DNA from: Tardiphaga sp. vice304
GTDB taxonomy: Bacteria > Pseudomonadota > Alphaproteobacteria > Rhizobiales > Xanthobacteraceae
Length of the DNA stretch: 64,000 bases
Direction of reading: 5' to 3'
NCBI RefSeq assembly: GCF_007018905.1
Contig: NZ_CP041402.1
Location: 898,501 to 962,500, forward strand
The translations under genes and the position numbers were made by a program. Of the stretch, positions 1-9,191 are shown one piece after another (position 1 is the stretch's first letter; every line of letters begins with the position of its first letter). A model generated the notes under the pieces. It worked only from the letters and a program-made list of their open reading frames with translations, did not search any database and had not been told where the DNA came from.

Positions 1-55
1 GGTTAACTCCACCGGATTGATATGACGAGATGGGCGCGCGGGATCGCGCGGGACG

Positions 56-427
56 TCAGATCAGTCGCGGCGGGGCACGGGCCTGATGGTCGGTGGCGGC
101 CAACCGCGCAATAATGGCGGCCTCGCGGGCGATGGTCGGTGCGATGGTGATCGCGATCCGCGTGGTGAGGAACTCGGTCGGCTGCGGCGGCGCGCCGGGC
201 GCGTGCGCGAATACGCAGACCGGGCAATGCACCGCGACCTGGCCGGGGCTCTTGCCGGCGTCGCCATGGTCCGGATTGACGGCGCAGATCTCGAAGCCGG
301 CGGCGTAGAGCGCCGGCGACACCGAGGCCAGCAGCAGGCTGGAGAGGATGACGTTGAGCACGAGCGCATAGGCCGCGGCGAGCGATGCCACGGTGCCAAA
401 CCGGCGTCTGTGCGAATGCTGCTTCAA
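56..427 (-). CDS. DUF2946-like membrane protein with a CxxC motif
   Basis: About 123 residues. A hydrophobic stretch at roughly residues 13-43 looks like a signal anchor or membrane helix, and HCPVC follows at about 67-71 with another Cys near 48, the arrangement seen in DUF2946-type proteins, which often sit near copper or other metal genes. The function is unknown. I chose the TTG at 425-427 because GAGGAAAG lies just upstream of it; a TTG at 446-448 is also open but has no ribosome binding site, and there is no in-frame ATG. The gene lies 84 bases downstream of a metal exporter on the same strand, so a role in metal handling is possible but only an inference from context. Confidence 0.6.
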   Translation of the reverse strand: MKQHSHRRRFGTVASLAAAYALVLNVILSSLLLASVSPALYAAGFEICAVNPDHGDAGKSPGQVAVHCPVCVFAHAPGAPPQPTEFLTTRIAITIAPTIAREAAIIARLAATDHQARAPPRLI

Positions 428-511
428 AGAACTTTCCTCATCCCCCAACTAGCATGGCAGGGGACGCTGTCAAAGAGCACAGATTTCGTCTGCGGCGCTC
501 GGACAACAGGT

Positions 512-1402
512 CTACAGCACCACGATGCCGGCGTGCTTGGCCTTGTCGTCGGGCTCGACATGGATGGTGATCAGCGCCTCGCCGATCTCCTCCCGGATCG
601 CGATCTCGAGCGTGTCGCAGATCTCGTGCGCGTCGCTGACGGTGGTGGTGCCCGGCACCACCAAATGAAAGTCGATGAAGGTCATGCGGCCGGCGCGGCG
701 GGTGCGCAGGTCGTGCGCCTCGATCGCGCCACCCGATTGGGTCGAGATGATCTTCTTGATGGCCAGCAGCGTCGTCGGCGGAATCGACTCGTCCATCAGC
801 CCGCTGAGCGATTCCTTCATCAGGGCCCAGCCGGCCCACAGGATATTGAGCGCCACCAAAGCGGCGAGGATCGGATCGAGGATCGGAATGTTCAGGACAG
901 CGGCAACGCCGACGCCGCCCAGCACGCCGATCGACGACACCACGTCAGTCAGGAGGTGGCGGCCGTCGGCCACCAGCGCCGGCGAGCGCCGGCTGCGGCC
1001 GAACCGCATCAGCACCCAGGCCCAGATCGCATTGAGTGCGGTGGCCAGGCCGTTGACGGCCAGCCCCAGCCAGGGCGCATCGAGCGCGCGCGGCGCCAGA
1101 TAGCTGGCATAGGCCTCGTGGAGAATCAGGATCGCGGCCAGCACGATCAGCACGCCTTCCAGCACGGCGGAGAAATATTCCGCCTTGTGGTGCCCGTAGG
1201 GATGTTCCTCGTCGGCCGGCTTGGCACTCAGGCTGATCGCCATCAGCGCCACGACGGCCGTCACCACATTGACGATGCTTTCGATCGCGTCCGACAGCAG
1301 CGCGACGCTGCCGGTGAGGTGATAGGCGACATATTTCAGGCCGAGGACGGCGAAGCCCACGACGATGCTGCCCTGCGCCAGACTGCGAACGCTTGTCATC
1401 AT
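512..1402 (-). CDS. Cation diffusion facilitator (CDF) family metal exporter
   Basis: A 296-residue inner-membrane transporter of normal CDF length that exports divalent cations such as Zn2+, Fe2+ or Mn2+ in exchange for protons. It has about six hydrophobic helices in the first 210 residues. Recognisable signatures are LLSDAIES in helix 2 (Asp38), the EEHPYGHHKAEYFSA segment around 65-79 after helix 2, and HLLTD in helix 5, which together supply metal ligands. The C-terminal 85 residues form the cytoplasmic CDF dimer domain with several His and Asp residues. Which metal it carries cannot be read from the sequence. Two adjacent ATG codons at 1400-1402 and 1397-1399 could serve as the start. 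Confidence 0.9.
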   Translation of the reverse strand: MMTSVRSLAQGSIVVGFAVLGLKYVAYHLTGSVALLSDAIESIVNVVTAVVALMAISLSAKPADEEHPYGHHKAEYFSAVLEGVLIVLAAILILHEAYASYLAPRALDAPWLGLAVNGLATALNAIWAWVLMRFGRSRRSPALVADGRHLLTDVVSSIGVLGGVGVAAVLNIPILDPILAALVALNILWAGWALMKESLSGLMDESIPPTTLLAIKKIISTQSGGAIEAHDLRTRRAGRMTFIDFHLVVPGTTTVSDAHEICDTLEIAIREEIGEALITIHVEPDDKAKHAGIVVL

Positions 1403-1711
1403 CTATGCTCATTGAGGGACGCGGCAAGCGCGGCTGTGTGCTCTAGTATGGCGTCGCCGGAGATGCAAGGCGCATTCCCATAGCTGCGATTGCTTCGCAT
1501 TACGACTGGCATTTGAGCGGCGATGCTGCGAAGTCGCGCTTGATTCCGCGGCGTTACCAAGGCAGTTTGAAACGATCGTCGGACCCGATCTGATCGGGTG
1601 GCTCGGCCGGGCGCCTATCCCCCGGAAACCCCTCAGCGCAATCAGAAATTTTCTGCTTTCGGTAGATCGGGCATGGCCCGTCAGCCGCGCTGACCCTATC
1701 GGTCTTTCCCC
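1403..1711. other. Intergenic region between CDF exporter and SulP genes
   Basis: About 309 bases between two divergently transcribed transporter genes. It should hold both promoters, but I see no convincing -35/-10 pair. The only structured element is a short perfect palindrome at 1583-1599, listed separately. Confidence 0.6.
1583..1599. promoter_or_regulatory. Perfect 8-bp inverted repeat, candidate operator
   Basis: ACCCGATC and ATCGGGT(…) form ACCCGAT-CTG-ATCGGGT, a near-symmetrical 17-base palindrome in the divergent CDF/SulP intergenic region, 113 bases before the SulP start. A dyad of this size is typical of a repressor site, but no regulator gene is adjacent and GC-rich DNA gives such palindromes by chance. 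Confidence 0.25.
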
Positions 1712-3178
1712 ATGACATTCGTCGAACGCTTCCGCCGCGAATGGTTGAGCAATATTCCCACTGAACTCTTATCCGGTACGCTGGTCGCGCTGGCGCTGAT
1801 TCCGGAAGCGATCGGATTCTCCATCGTCGCCGGCGTCGATCCCAAAATCGGGCTCTATGCCTCGTTCTCGATCGCGGTGGTCACCGCCATCGTCGGCGGG
1901 CGTCCGGCGATGATCTCTGCCGCCACGGCCTCCACCGCGGTGCTGATGATCACGCTCGTGCGCGACCACGGCCTGCAATATCTGTTCGCCGCGACCGTGC
2001 TGATGGGCCTGATCCAGATCGTCGCTGGCGCGCTGCGGCTGGGCCTCCTGATGAAATTCGTGTCGCGCTCGGTGATGACCGGCTTCGTCAATGCGCTGGC
2101 GATCCTGATCTTCATGGCGCAGCTGCCGCAGCTGATAAATGTGGGCTGGCCAACCTACCCGATGGTCGCCGCCGGCCTCGGCATCATCTATTTGTTCCCC
2201 TACGTCACGAAGCGCGTGCCGTCGGCGCTGGTCGCCATCATCGTGCTCACGGCGTTCACGCTGCTTTCCGGAATCAAGTTGCGCACCGTCGGCGACATGG
2301 GCGAGTTGCCGTCCTCGCTGCCGTTCTTCGCGCTGCCGCAGGTGCCGTTCAATTTCGAAACGCTGCGGATCATCCTGCCCTATTCGCTGACCATGGCGGC
2401 CGTCGGCCTGCTGGAATCGCTGCTCACGGCGTCGATCGTCGACGACATGACCGACACGTCCAGCAACAAGAACCGCGAATGTGTCGGCCAGGGCGTCGCC
2501 AATTTCGTCACTGGCTTTCTCGGCGCGATGGGCGGCTGCGCGATGATCGGGCAGTCCGTCATCAACGTCACCGCCGGCGCGCGGACGCGGCTGTCGACGC
2601 TGTTCGCCGGTTGCCTGCTGCTGTTCCTGATCGTGGTGCTCGGCGACTGGGTGAAACAGATCCCGATGGCGGCTTTGGTCGCCGTCATGATCATGGTGTC
2701 GATCTCGACCTTCTCGTGGTCGTCGGTCACCAACCTGCGCTCGCATCCGCTGAGCTCCAGCGTGGTGATGCTGACGGTGGTGGTCCTCGTGGTCGTCACC
2801 GGTGATCTGTCGATGGGCGTGCTGGGTGGCGTGGTGATGAGCGGCGTGTTCTTCGCCGCCAAGGTGGCGCGGTTGCTCGATGTCGGCTCGGAGCGCAGCG
2901 CGGACGGCGGCGGCATCACCTACCGCGTCCGGGGCCAGGTGTTCTTCGCCTCGACGCAGAGCCTGATCGACGCCTTCGATTACCAGGACGTGCCGGCGCG
3001 CGTCTGCATCGACGTCAGCGCGGCGCATTTCTGGGACATCAGCGCGATCGGCGCACTGGACGATATCGTGCTGAAGCTGCGCCGCCATGGCGCGGACGTC
3101 GAGGTGATGGGGCTGAACCAGGCCAGCGAGACCATGGTCGAAAAATTCGGAACGCATCACCGCGCTCAGACACCCTGA
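1712..3178 (+). CDS. SulP family inorganic anion transporter with STAS domain
   Basis: 488 residues. Residues about 10-390 are a hydrophobic multi-helix sulfate-permease domain containing [20 protein letters not shown], the SulP signature around residues 29-48. Residues about 395-488 form a cytoplasmic STAS domain with the core [23 protein letters not shown] strand and helix. Members move sulfate, bicarbonate or carboxylates; the substrate cannot be told from sequence. The protein is shorter than many plant-type SulP proteins but normal for bacterial ones. It appears monocistronic and is divergent from the CDF exporter. The ATG at 1712 lacks a strong ribosome binding site, but the N-terminus matches the family well. 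Confidence 0.9.
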   Translation: MTFVERFRREWLSNIPTELLSGTLVALALIPEAIGFSIVAGVDPKIGLYASFSIAVVTAIVGGRPAMISAATASTAVLMITLVRDHGLQYLFAATVLMGLIQIVAGALRLGLLMKFVSRSVMTGFVNALAILIFMAQLPQLINVGWPTYPMVAAGLGIIYLFPYVTKRVPSALVAIIVLTAFTLLSGIKLRTVGDMGELPSSLPFFALPQVPFNFETLRIILPYSLTMAAVGLLESLLTASIVDDMTDTSSNKNRECVGQGVANFVTGFLGAMGGCAMIGQSVINVTAGARTRLSTLFAGCLLLFLIVVLGDWVKQIPMAALVAVMIMVSISTFSWSSVTNLRSHPLSSSVVMLTVVVLVVVTGDLSMGVLGGVVMSGVFFAAKVARLLDVGSERSADGGGITYRVRGQVFFASTQSLIDAFDYQDVPARVCIDVSAAHFWDISAIGALDDIVLKLRRHGADVEVMGLNQASETMVEKFGTHHRAQTP

Positions 3179-3338
3179 AGTGGTGGTGGCTGTGGCGCTT
3201 GCATCACACCCTGCGCAAAAAGCCCCGCCATGGCGCCGTTGACACGAATGTCACTTTCCTAAGTTCGCTGCAGGCCCCAACCGATGGGGGGACGGATCGC
3301 GCTACCAAGCGCGGTTCCATTGGTAGTGACGACTGGGA

Positions 3339-4019
3339 ATGATGATGACGGGTTTTGGCGGATCACGCGGGTTGCGCTTGCTGGCGCTGTTGATGGTGTC
3401 GGCCTCGCTGGCCGGCTGCGCCAGCAGCGGTGGCGGGCTCGGCGGTTTTGCCGGGGGCGCGTCGGCGAAATATGCCTCCATGACCGATGGTGGCCATGAA
3501 CTGCCCCCCATCGATGTCAGCGAGATCGACCCGGCGATGCTGCGCCAGCCGGTCGAGTACCGCACGCGGGAACCTGCCGGCACCATCATCGTCGATACCG
3601 CCGCGCGCCATCTTTATCTGGTCGAGGGCAACGGCCGCGCGATGCGCTACGGCATCGGGGTCGGCAAGGCGGGCCTGGCGTTTGCCGGCAACGCCGTGAT
3701 CAAGCGCAAGGCGGAATGGCCGCATTGGAGCCCGACCGAGAACATGATGAACCGCGAGCCGGCGCGCTATCGCCACATGGCCAGCGGTCTGCAGGGCGGC
3801 ATCGACAATCCGCTCGGCCCGCGCGCGATGTATCTGTATCAGGGCGACCGCGACACCATGTTCCGGATCCACGGCACCACCGAGCCGGCGACCATCGGCC
3901 ATGCCGTCTCCAGCGGCTGCATCCGGCTGATGAACCAGGACATCATCGACCTCTACAGCCGCGTCCAGACCGGCAGCCGCGTGGTCGTGATCCAGGGCGG
4001 CCGCTCGGCGGAGTCGTAA
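3339..4019 (+). CDS. L,D-transpeptidase (YkuD domain) lipoprotein
   Basis: 226 residues. The N-terminus is a lipoprotein signal: hydrophobic LLALLMVSASLAGC with the lipobox Cys near residue 26. The YkuD catalytic domain spans about residues 80-222 and ends in HGTTEP...VSSGCIRLMNQD, the HG...S.GC.R.. signature with the nucleophilic Cys. It probably links meso-diaminopimelate residues in peptidoglycan or tethers proteins to it in the periplasm. It is convergent with the YdeP-type gene, the two stops being 7 bases apart. Three consecutive ATG codons (3339, 3342, 3345) are possible starts. Confidence 0.9.
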   Translation: MMMTGFGGSRGLRLLALLMVSASLAGCASSGGGLGGFAGGASAKYASMTDGGHELPPIDVSEIDPAMLRQPVEYRTREPAGTIIVDTAARHLYLVEGNGRAMRYGIGVGKAGLAFAGNAVIKRKAEWPHWSPTENMMNREPARYRHMASGLQGGIDNPLGPRAMYLYQGDRDTMFRIHGTTEPATIGHAVSSGCIRLMNQDIIDLYSRVQTGSRVVVIQGGRSAES

Positions 4020-4025
4020 GACGGC

Positions 4026-6341
4026 TCATTTCAGGATGAGACGCACCGGCACTGATTTCGCCGCGGGGACCATGCTCTCCTCGGCGTAATGCCCGACCGG
4101 GACCAGCACGTTACATTCCGGATAATAGGCGCCGACGCTGCCGCGCGGGATGTTGTAGGAAAACACCTTCAGCCCGCGCATTTCGCGCGCCAGACCGTCC
4201 GGCGCATCGGTGGCGAGTCCAACCGCGTCGCCATCCTTCAGGCCGTAGTGCACGATATCTTCCGGGTTCATGAACAAAATCTCGCGGGTGCCGCTCACGT
4301 CGCGCATGCGATCTTCATAGCCGTAAATCGTGGTGTTGAACTGGTCGTTGGAGCGCAGTGTCATCAACCGAAGCAGGCCCGGCGCGTCGGCAAACCCGGT
4401 GGCCGAGAGTTGGGTCGGCGCGAAGAAGGTCGCCAGTCCGCTCTTGGTCGCGGTGAAGTCGCGACGGCGCGCCTTGTTGTCTCGATAGAAGCCGCCAGGC
4501 TTTTTCAGGCGCTGGTTGAAATCGTAGAACCACTCCGGATAGGTCTCGGCAATGGCGTCGCGCACCTTTGCGTAATCGGCGGTCCATGCCGTCCAGTCCA
4601 GTTTCGGATTGTCAGGCAGCGTCGCCTTGGCGATTTCCGCCACGATGGTGGCTTCAGCCAGCAGGTCCTTGCTGCTCGGCTCGACATCGCCGAACGACGG
4701 GTGAATGACGCTGGTGGAATCCTCCATCGATACGGTCTGCGGGCCGCTGGCCTGCACGTCGCGCTCGATCCGGCTGAGGCACGGCAACAAATAAGTCACC
4801 TCGCCGGGGACCAGATGGTTGCGGTTGAGCTTGGTCGCGATCTGTACCGAGAGCCGCAATCCGCCCCATGCCGGTTCCATGCGTTGGGTATCCGGAATGG
4901 CGCGCAGAAAATTCCCGCCGAGGGCGATGAAGCCGCGGACGTCGCCTTTCAAGATTCCTTCGCAGGCTTCGACGGTGTTGAGGCCCTTGTCGCGCGGCGG
5001 TTCGAAGCCGTACTGCGTAGCCAACTTGTCCAGCGGCACCAGTTCAGGATTTTCGGAGATGCCGACGGTGCGCTGGCCCTGCACATTGGAATGGCCGCGC
5101 ACCGGGCACGGACCGGCGCCGGGCTTGCCGATATTGCCGCGCAGCAGCAGCAGGTTGCAGGCCATGTGGACGTTCTGCACGCCGAAGCGATGCTGCGTCA
5201 GCCCCATGCCGTAGACCAGGATCACGGCCTTGGCGCGGGCATAGGTTTCCGCAGCAGTTTCGATGTCGGAGCGCGACAGCGAAGTTTCTTGCTCGATCTC
5301 CGCCCAGTCGGCGGCGCGGCAGAACGTGGCGAGTTCCTCGAAGCCGGAGGTGTGGGTGGCAATGAATTCGTGGTCCAGCACGCGTGCGCCGCCTGTCGCA
5401 GTAGCCGCGTCGTCTCGTTCGATCAGCCATTTGCACATGCCGGTCATCACGGCGATGTCACTGCCCGGACGCGGCTGGTAATATTGCGTGCTGATCGCGG
5501 TCGAGGAGCCCGTCACCATCTGCAACGGCGACTGCGGATTGGTGAACTCCTCCAGGCCGCGTTCACGCAGCGGATTGAAGGTGATGATCGGCACGCCGCG
5601 TTTTGCCGCGGGCTGCAACTCGTGCAGCATACGCGGGCTGTTGGAGCCGACATTCTGGCCGAAGAACAGGATGCAGTCGGTGTGTTCGAAGTCCTCCAGC
5701 TTGACGGTGCCGACCGGCACGCCGATCGCCGACTTCAAGCCGACCGAGGTCGACTCATGGCACATGTTCGAGCTGTCGGGCAGGTTGTTGTTGCCGTACA
5801 TGCGCGCCAGCAGGCCGTACATGTAGGACGTTTCCAGCGAGGCTCGGCCGGAGGCATAGAACACCACCGACTTTGGCTTCAACGCCTTCAACTCGCGGCC
5901 GATCTCGGCGAAGGCCTCTTCCCATTGGCAAGGCACATATTTGTCGGTGGCGGCGTCGTAGCGCATCGGTGCGGTCAGTCGGCCCTGATGCTCCAGATCG
6001 AAGTCAGGCCACGTCCGCAATTCGGTCAGCGTGTGTTTGGCGAAGAATTCCGGCGTGCAGCGGTGCCGAGTCAGGTCCCAAGCCGTCGCCTTGGCGCCGT
6101 TCTCGCAAAATTCAGCCGGGCTCAGCTTGTCCGGTTTGCCCCAAGCGCAGCTTACGCATGCAAACCCGTCATCCTTGTTCTGCCGAAGCAATTGCCGGCC
6201 GAGCGTGACCGGGTTGGGTTGTTCGCGCAGCACGACGGACGTCAGACCCCGCAGCGACCCCCATCCGCCGACTGCCCCATCATATTGGTGCACAGGCTCT
6301 TCGGTCGCAGCAGGAGCGGCGATGATCTCGGCATTCGACAT
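4026..6341 (-). CDS. FdhF/YdeP family molybdopterin oxidoreductase
   Basis: About 771 residues, the usual length of YdeP-type proteins. It has an N-terminal FACVSCAWGKP...C cluster-like motif at about 45-70, the YdeP-typical MCHESTS segment near 185-191, RGNIGKPGAGPCPVRGHSNVQG near 400, and a C-terminal molybdopterin-dinucleotide binding domain (about 640-770). Family members resemble formate dehydrogenase alpha subunits; E. coli YdeP is linked to acid resistance, but the reaction is unproven. No electron-transfer subunits, fdhD or molybdenum genes lie next to it, so it stands alone. I start at the ATG 6339-6341; a TTG six codons upstream is also open. Confidence 0.88.
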   Translation of the reverse strand: MSNAEIIAAPAATEEPVHQYDGAVGGWGSLRGLTSVVLREQPNPVTLGRQLLRQNKDDGFACVSCAWGKPDKLSPAEFCENGAKATAWDLTRHRCTPEFFAKHTLTELRTWPDFDLEHQGRLTAPMRYDAATDKYVPCQWEEAFAEIGRELKALKPKSVVFYASGRASLETSYMYGLLARMYGNNNLPDSSNMCHESTSVGLKSAIGVPVGTVKLEDFEHTDCILFFGQNVGSNSPRMLHELQPAAKRGVPIITFNPLRERGLEEFTNPQSPLQMVTGSSTAISTQYYQPRPGSDIAVMTGMCKWLIERDDAATATGGARVLDHEFIATHTSGFEELATFCRAADWAEIEQETSLSRSDIETAAETYARAKAVILVYGMGLTQHRFGVQNVHMACNLLLLRGNIGKPGAGPCPVRGHSNVQGQRTVGISENPELVPLDKLATQYGFEPPRDKGLNTVEACEGILKGDVRGFIALGGNFLRAIPDTQRMEPAWGGLRLSVQIATKLNRNHLVPGEVTYLLPCLSRIERDVQASGPQTVSMEDSTSVIHPSFGDVEPSSKDLLAEATIVAEIAKATLPDNPKLDWTAWTADYAKVRDAIAETYPEWFYDFNQRLKKPGGFYRDNKARRRDFTATKSGLATFFAPTQLSATGFADAPGLLRLMTLRSNDQFNTTIYGYEDRMRDVSGTREILFMNPEDIVHYGLKDGDAVGLATDAPDGLAREMRGLKVFSYNIPRGSVGAYYPECNVLVPVGHYAEESMVPAAKSVPVRLILK

Positions 6342-6549
6342 GTGGATTCCATTCGACAACAGGCTTCGAAGCCGGCTTGCGGCCAGCGGCGCCGGTCAAT
6401 GAACAGTCACCATTGCGCTATGTTCCAGAGTTGACCGCTCTTGCCCGTGCTTCAAGAGTAGGCCGCGACATAATCTTGTCGATTTTCTCCACTAGCTGAA
6501 CGGCTTAGCGGGGGCGCTCTTTTTCATTCATATTGGACTGGGACACCCC

Positions 6550-7854
6550 ATGCCCCTGATTTCCCCCGCCCGCTCCACCTCCGCGCTGCTGACATCCGGC
6601 GTCGCGCGCCTCGAGGGGATGCTGAAGCTGACCACCGCCATCCTGGCGCTGGCGGCGGGGGTCTACACCTATCTCGGCGTTCGCGAATTGCTGAACGGCA
6701 GCCCGACCACGGTGTTCTTCGCCGCGGTGATCTATTCGGTTGCGGTCTCGGTCGGCATCTATGCGTTCTGGGTGTTCCTGATGCAGTTCATGCCGCATGT
6801 GGTCGACCGCCGCGGCCGCAACCTGATGTTCGGCTGCATGCTGCTGGGATCGCTGATGATCGTGGCGATGTCGTCGTGGCTGAACGCCTCGGCGCTGGCC
6901 GGCGCCGCCGCGATCCAGCAACATCTCAGCATTACCGTGCAGAACTACACCCGCGACCTCGACACCGCGAACACCAACGCCATCGCCGCGCAGGGCCTGC
7001 TGCCCGATATCCAGCTGGCGTCGTCGCGCTTTGCCCGCCTCGCCGATGCCGAGCGGACGGGATTGCTGACCGGAACCTCGGGGTCCGGCACGGTGGTGCA
7101 GTTGCTGACCCAGATGTCCGGGCAGCTCGACAGTCTCGGCCAGGAAGTGCAGGCCTCCGGCAAGCGCGTCACCTCGCTGTTCGAGCAGGGCGGCAAGCAT
7201 CTGGCCAGGATGCGCGAGCTGATCTCCGACCGTGGCCCGATCTCCACCCGCAGCGACGCCTTTGCCTCCGAATCCCTGGCGCTGATGGGCGTGATCGCCA
7301 ATTTGCAGCAGACCTCGGTGGCGCCCGCGGTGAAGCGCGCGTCCGCGTCGCTGACCGCCGGTTTCATCGCGCCGGCCGCCGGCGGCCGCGGCGATCTTGC
7401 CGACCGGCAGACCGCCGTGGTCAGCAAGGTCGAAGGCTCGATCAACGCGCAGGCCGCGTCACTGTCGGATGCCGCCGACAAGATCCTGCAGACGCCGCGG
7501 GTCGAGCCGGCCCGGTTCCAGGCGATGTCGCCGGCGGAAGCGGTGCTGCGTTACGCCGGCGATTTCATCCCGAGCTGGGCCGGCGCCATCTCGATCGACC
7601 TGATGCCGGCGGTGCTGGTGCTGATCCTCTGCGTGGTGCACGCCGCGATCCGCCGCGAGGGGCAGCCTTCGAGCCATGCGACGGATATGACCGTCGGCGA
7701 GATGATGATGGCGCTGAAGATGGCGAGGGAGATCGAGACCGCACGCCATGCGGTGCCGGAGGGGACGACGCCGGATGGCGATGCCGCGGCCATTCCCGAA
7801 GCGGCGAGCGACGAGAACGTCACGCCGCTGTCCTCGGCGCGGCACACCAAGTAA
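6550..7854 (+). CDS. Polytopic membrane protein with long extramembrane helical region
   Basis: 434 residues, not assignable to a named family. Three hydrophobic helices lie at about 22-42, 56-82 and 94-117; the region 118-335 is polar, rich in Ala, Ser, Gln and Leu and probably helical or coiled-coil, and another helix lies at about 342-362, followed by a short polar tail. The layout suggests a sensory or scaffold protein of the inner membrane with a large domain between helices 3 and 4. The stop codon is 5 bases before the start of the ClpP-like gene, so the two are almost certainly co-transcribed and may work together. The start follows GGACTGGGAC. Confidence 0.8.
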   Translation: MPLISPARSTSALLTSGVARLEGMLKLTTAILALAAGVYTYLGVRELLNGSPTTVFFAAVIYSVAVSVGIYAFWVFLMQFMPHVVDRRGRNLMFGCMLLGSLMIVAMSSWLNASALAGAAAIQQHLSITVQNYTRDLDTANTNAIAAQGLLPDIQLASSRFARLADAERTGLLTGTSGSGTVVQLLTQMSGQLDSLGQEVQASGKRVTSLFEQGGKHLARMRELISDRGPISTRSDAFASESLALMGVIANLQQTSVAPAVKRASASLTAGFIAPAAGGRGDLADRQTAVVSKVEGSINAQAASLSDAADKILQTPRVEPARFQAMSPAEAVLRYAGDFIPSWAGAISIDLMPAVLVLILCVVHAAIRREGQPSSHATDMTVGEMMMALKMAREIETARHAVPEGTTPDGDAAAIPEAASDENVTPLSSARHTK

Positions 7855-7859
7855 CCGCG

Positions 7860-8723
7860 ATGGCCTCCTCGACCTTCAACCAACGCTTCCAAGCATGGCT
7901 GTCGGACCATCCCGACGACGGTATCCTGCGCTTCATCTTCCGCGGCATGGTGATGCTGGCCGTCGGCGCGCTGGCGCTCGATCTCGCCACCATGAACGGC
8001 TGGATGAAGCCGGAAGACATCGGGCTGACCCCGGCTGAGACCAAGGCGTCGCCCGGGCTTTCGGTGCCGGCGATCCTGGCGCCGCTGCTGCCCGGCGCCG
8101 AGCGCCGCGGCGCGCCGCTGCCGCAGCCCGACGGCGCAATGGCCCGGCCGATGACCTTCGAACTGGTCGGCGGTGGCCGGCTGATGGCGACCGGCACCAT
8201 CACGCCGGGCATCTCCAAGGCCTTCGCCGCGGAAATCGGCAAGCGCGGCGACTACGTCAAGACCGTGGTGCTGAACTCGCCGGGCGGCTCGGTCGGCGAT
8301 GCACTGGCGATGGGCAAGCTCATTCGTGACAAGAAGCTGGCGACCGAGGTTGGCGCCGGTAAATATTGCGCGTCGTCGTGTCCGCTGGTGTTCTTCGGCG
8401 GCCACGAGCGCCGCGCCGGCGACAAGGCCGCGATCGGGGTGCATCAGGTATTTGCCGGAAGCCGGCCGGACCCGATGGCGCCGCGCGACGACATGAGCGA
8501 CGCGCAGCGCATCTCGGCGCGCTGCCAGCGCTACCTCGCCGACATGGGCATCAATTTGCAGGTCTGGGTGCATGCGATGGAAACGCCGACGGACCGATTG
8601 TTCATCTTCAAGCCGGACGAGTTGAAGTCGCTGAACATCGTGACGGCGGAGGCGGGGCCTGCTGCGCCGACGACGCCTCCCGTTGCTGCACCACCTGCTG
8701 CTGCGACGAAGTCGCGGACCTAG
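7860..8723 (+). CDS. Membrane-anchored ClpP-like periplasmic protein (COG3904 type)
   Basis: 287 residues. One membrane helix (about 22-42) precedes a ClpP/SppA-like fold at about 95-265. VVLNSPGGSVGDALAMG resembles the oxyanion-loop region of ClpP-type proteases and KYCASSCPLVFFGG holds the likely nucleophilic Ser, followed by GVHQVF with a His. The C-terminal 25 residues are Pro/Ala-rich and disordered. It may be an envelope serine protease, though activity is not proven for this group. I use the ATG at 7860, which sits 5 bases after the upstream gene; longer readings in this frame only overlap that gene. A palindromic repeat follows the stop. Confidence 0.85.
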   Translation: MASSTFNQRFQAWLSDHPDDGILRFIFRGMVMLAVGALALDLATMNGWMKPEDIGLTPAETKASPGLSVPAILAPLLPGAERRGAPLPQPDGAMARPMTFELVGGGRLMATGTITPGISKAFAAEIGKRGDYVKTVVLNSPGGSVGDALAMGKLIRDKKLATEVGAGKYCASSCPLVFFGGHERRAGDKAAIGVHQVFAGSRPDPMAPRDDMSDAQRISARCQRYLADMGINLQVWVHAMETPTDRLFIFKPDELKSLNIVTAEAGPAAPTTPPVAAPPAAATKSRT

Positions 8724-8740
8724 CTCAGGCCAATCCGCCG

Positions 8741-8830
8741 TCATTGCGAGGAGCGAAGCGACGAAGCAATCCAGTTCTTGCCGAGCTTGCGGCCTTCTGG
8801 ATTGCCGCGTCGTTTCGCTCCTCGCAATGA
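8741..8830. repeat. Interspersed palindromic repeat, family A copy 1
   Basis: TCATTGCGAGGAGCGAAGCG at the left end is mirrored at the right end by CGCTCCTCGCAATGA, with CAATCCAG and CTGGATTG as a second inverted pair inside. The RNA would fold into one long hairpin. Further copies lie at 16674-16789 and 47171-47258. Confidence 0.9.
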
Positions 8831-8927
8831 TCGCTGAACGTCTAACCCGTCATCGGGAAGATGGTAAACGAAAATTGGAACCATTCTCAGGGACATCGCG
8901 TTGTTCGCGCTCATTGGAGAATTTGCG

Positions 8928-9134
8928 ATGCGGATGTTTGTTGGAATGATCCTGGGTGCGCTGCTGCTGACCGGCGGCATCTACATCCACGATTCGATGT
9001 CGACATCGACCGTGGCCAGCGGCGAGGTCGCGCAGCCCGGCCGCACCATCGTCAACTGGGACGTCGCGTCCAGCGAATGGGATGCTTTGAAGACGCGCAC
9101 CCACAAGGACTGGGTCAAGCTGACGTCGAACTGA
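8928..9134 (+). CDS. Small single-span membrane or exported protein
   Basis: 68 residues with a hydrophobic N-terminal segment at about residues 2-20 (MFVGMILGALLLTGGIYI) and a polar, tryptophan-containing tail. The start ATG at 8928 is set by GGAGA seven bases upstream. I recognise no named family; short proteins of this form are frequent in Bradyrhizobium-type genomes. It lies between a palindromic repeat and a strong bidirectional terminator and seems to be transcribed alone. The tail would face the periplasm if the positively charged start (MRM) stays inside. Confidence 0.65.
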   Translation: MRMFVGMILGALLLTGGIYIHDSMSTSTVASGEVAQPGRTIVNWDVASSEWDALKTRTHKDWVKLTSN

Positions 9135-9153
9135 TCGACCTGATTTGACAACG

Positions 9154-9187
9154 AAAACGCCCGCGTCGCACGACGCGGGCGTTTTTT
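9154..9187. terminator. Bidirectional Rho-independent terminator
   Basis: AACGCCCGCGTCG and CGACGCGGGCGTT form a perfect GC-rich hairpin flanked by an A-run on the left and T6 on the right. It sits between the convergent small membrane protein gene and the DsbA-like gene and can stop transcription from both sides. Confidence 0.9.
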
Positions 9188-9191
9188 GCGT

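Noticed and set aside
86..1483. A long plus-strand open frame of 465 codons covering the CDF exporter
   Set aside because: It is antisense to two recognisable minus-strand genes, has the Arg/Gly/His-rich make-up of a shadow frame in GC-rich DNA and no family resemblance. Similar shadow frames at 1769-3160, 4089-6434, 21449-22780 and 25932-27914 were rejected for the same reason.
3239..3265. TTGACA at 3239-3244 as a promoter for the L,D-transpeptidase gene
   Set aside because: There is no acceptable -10 box 16-18 bases downstream.
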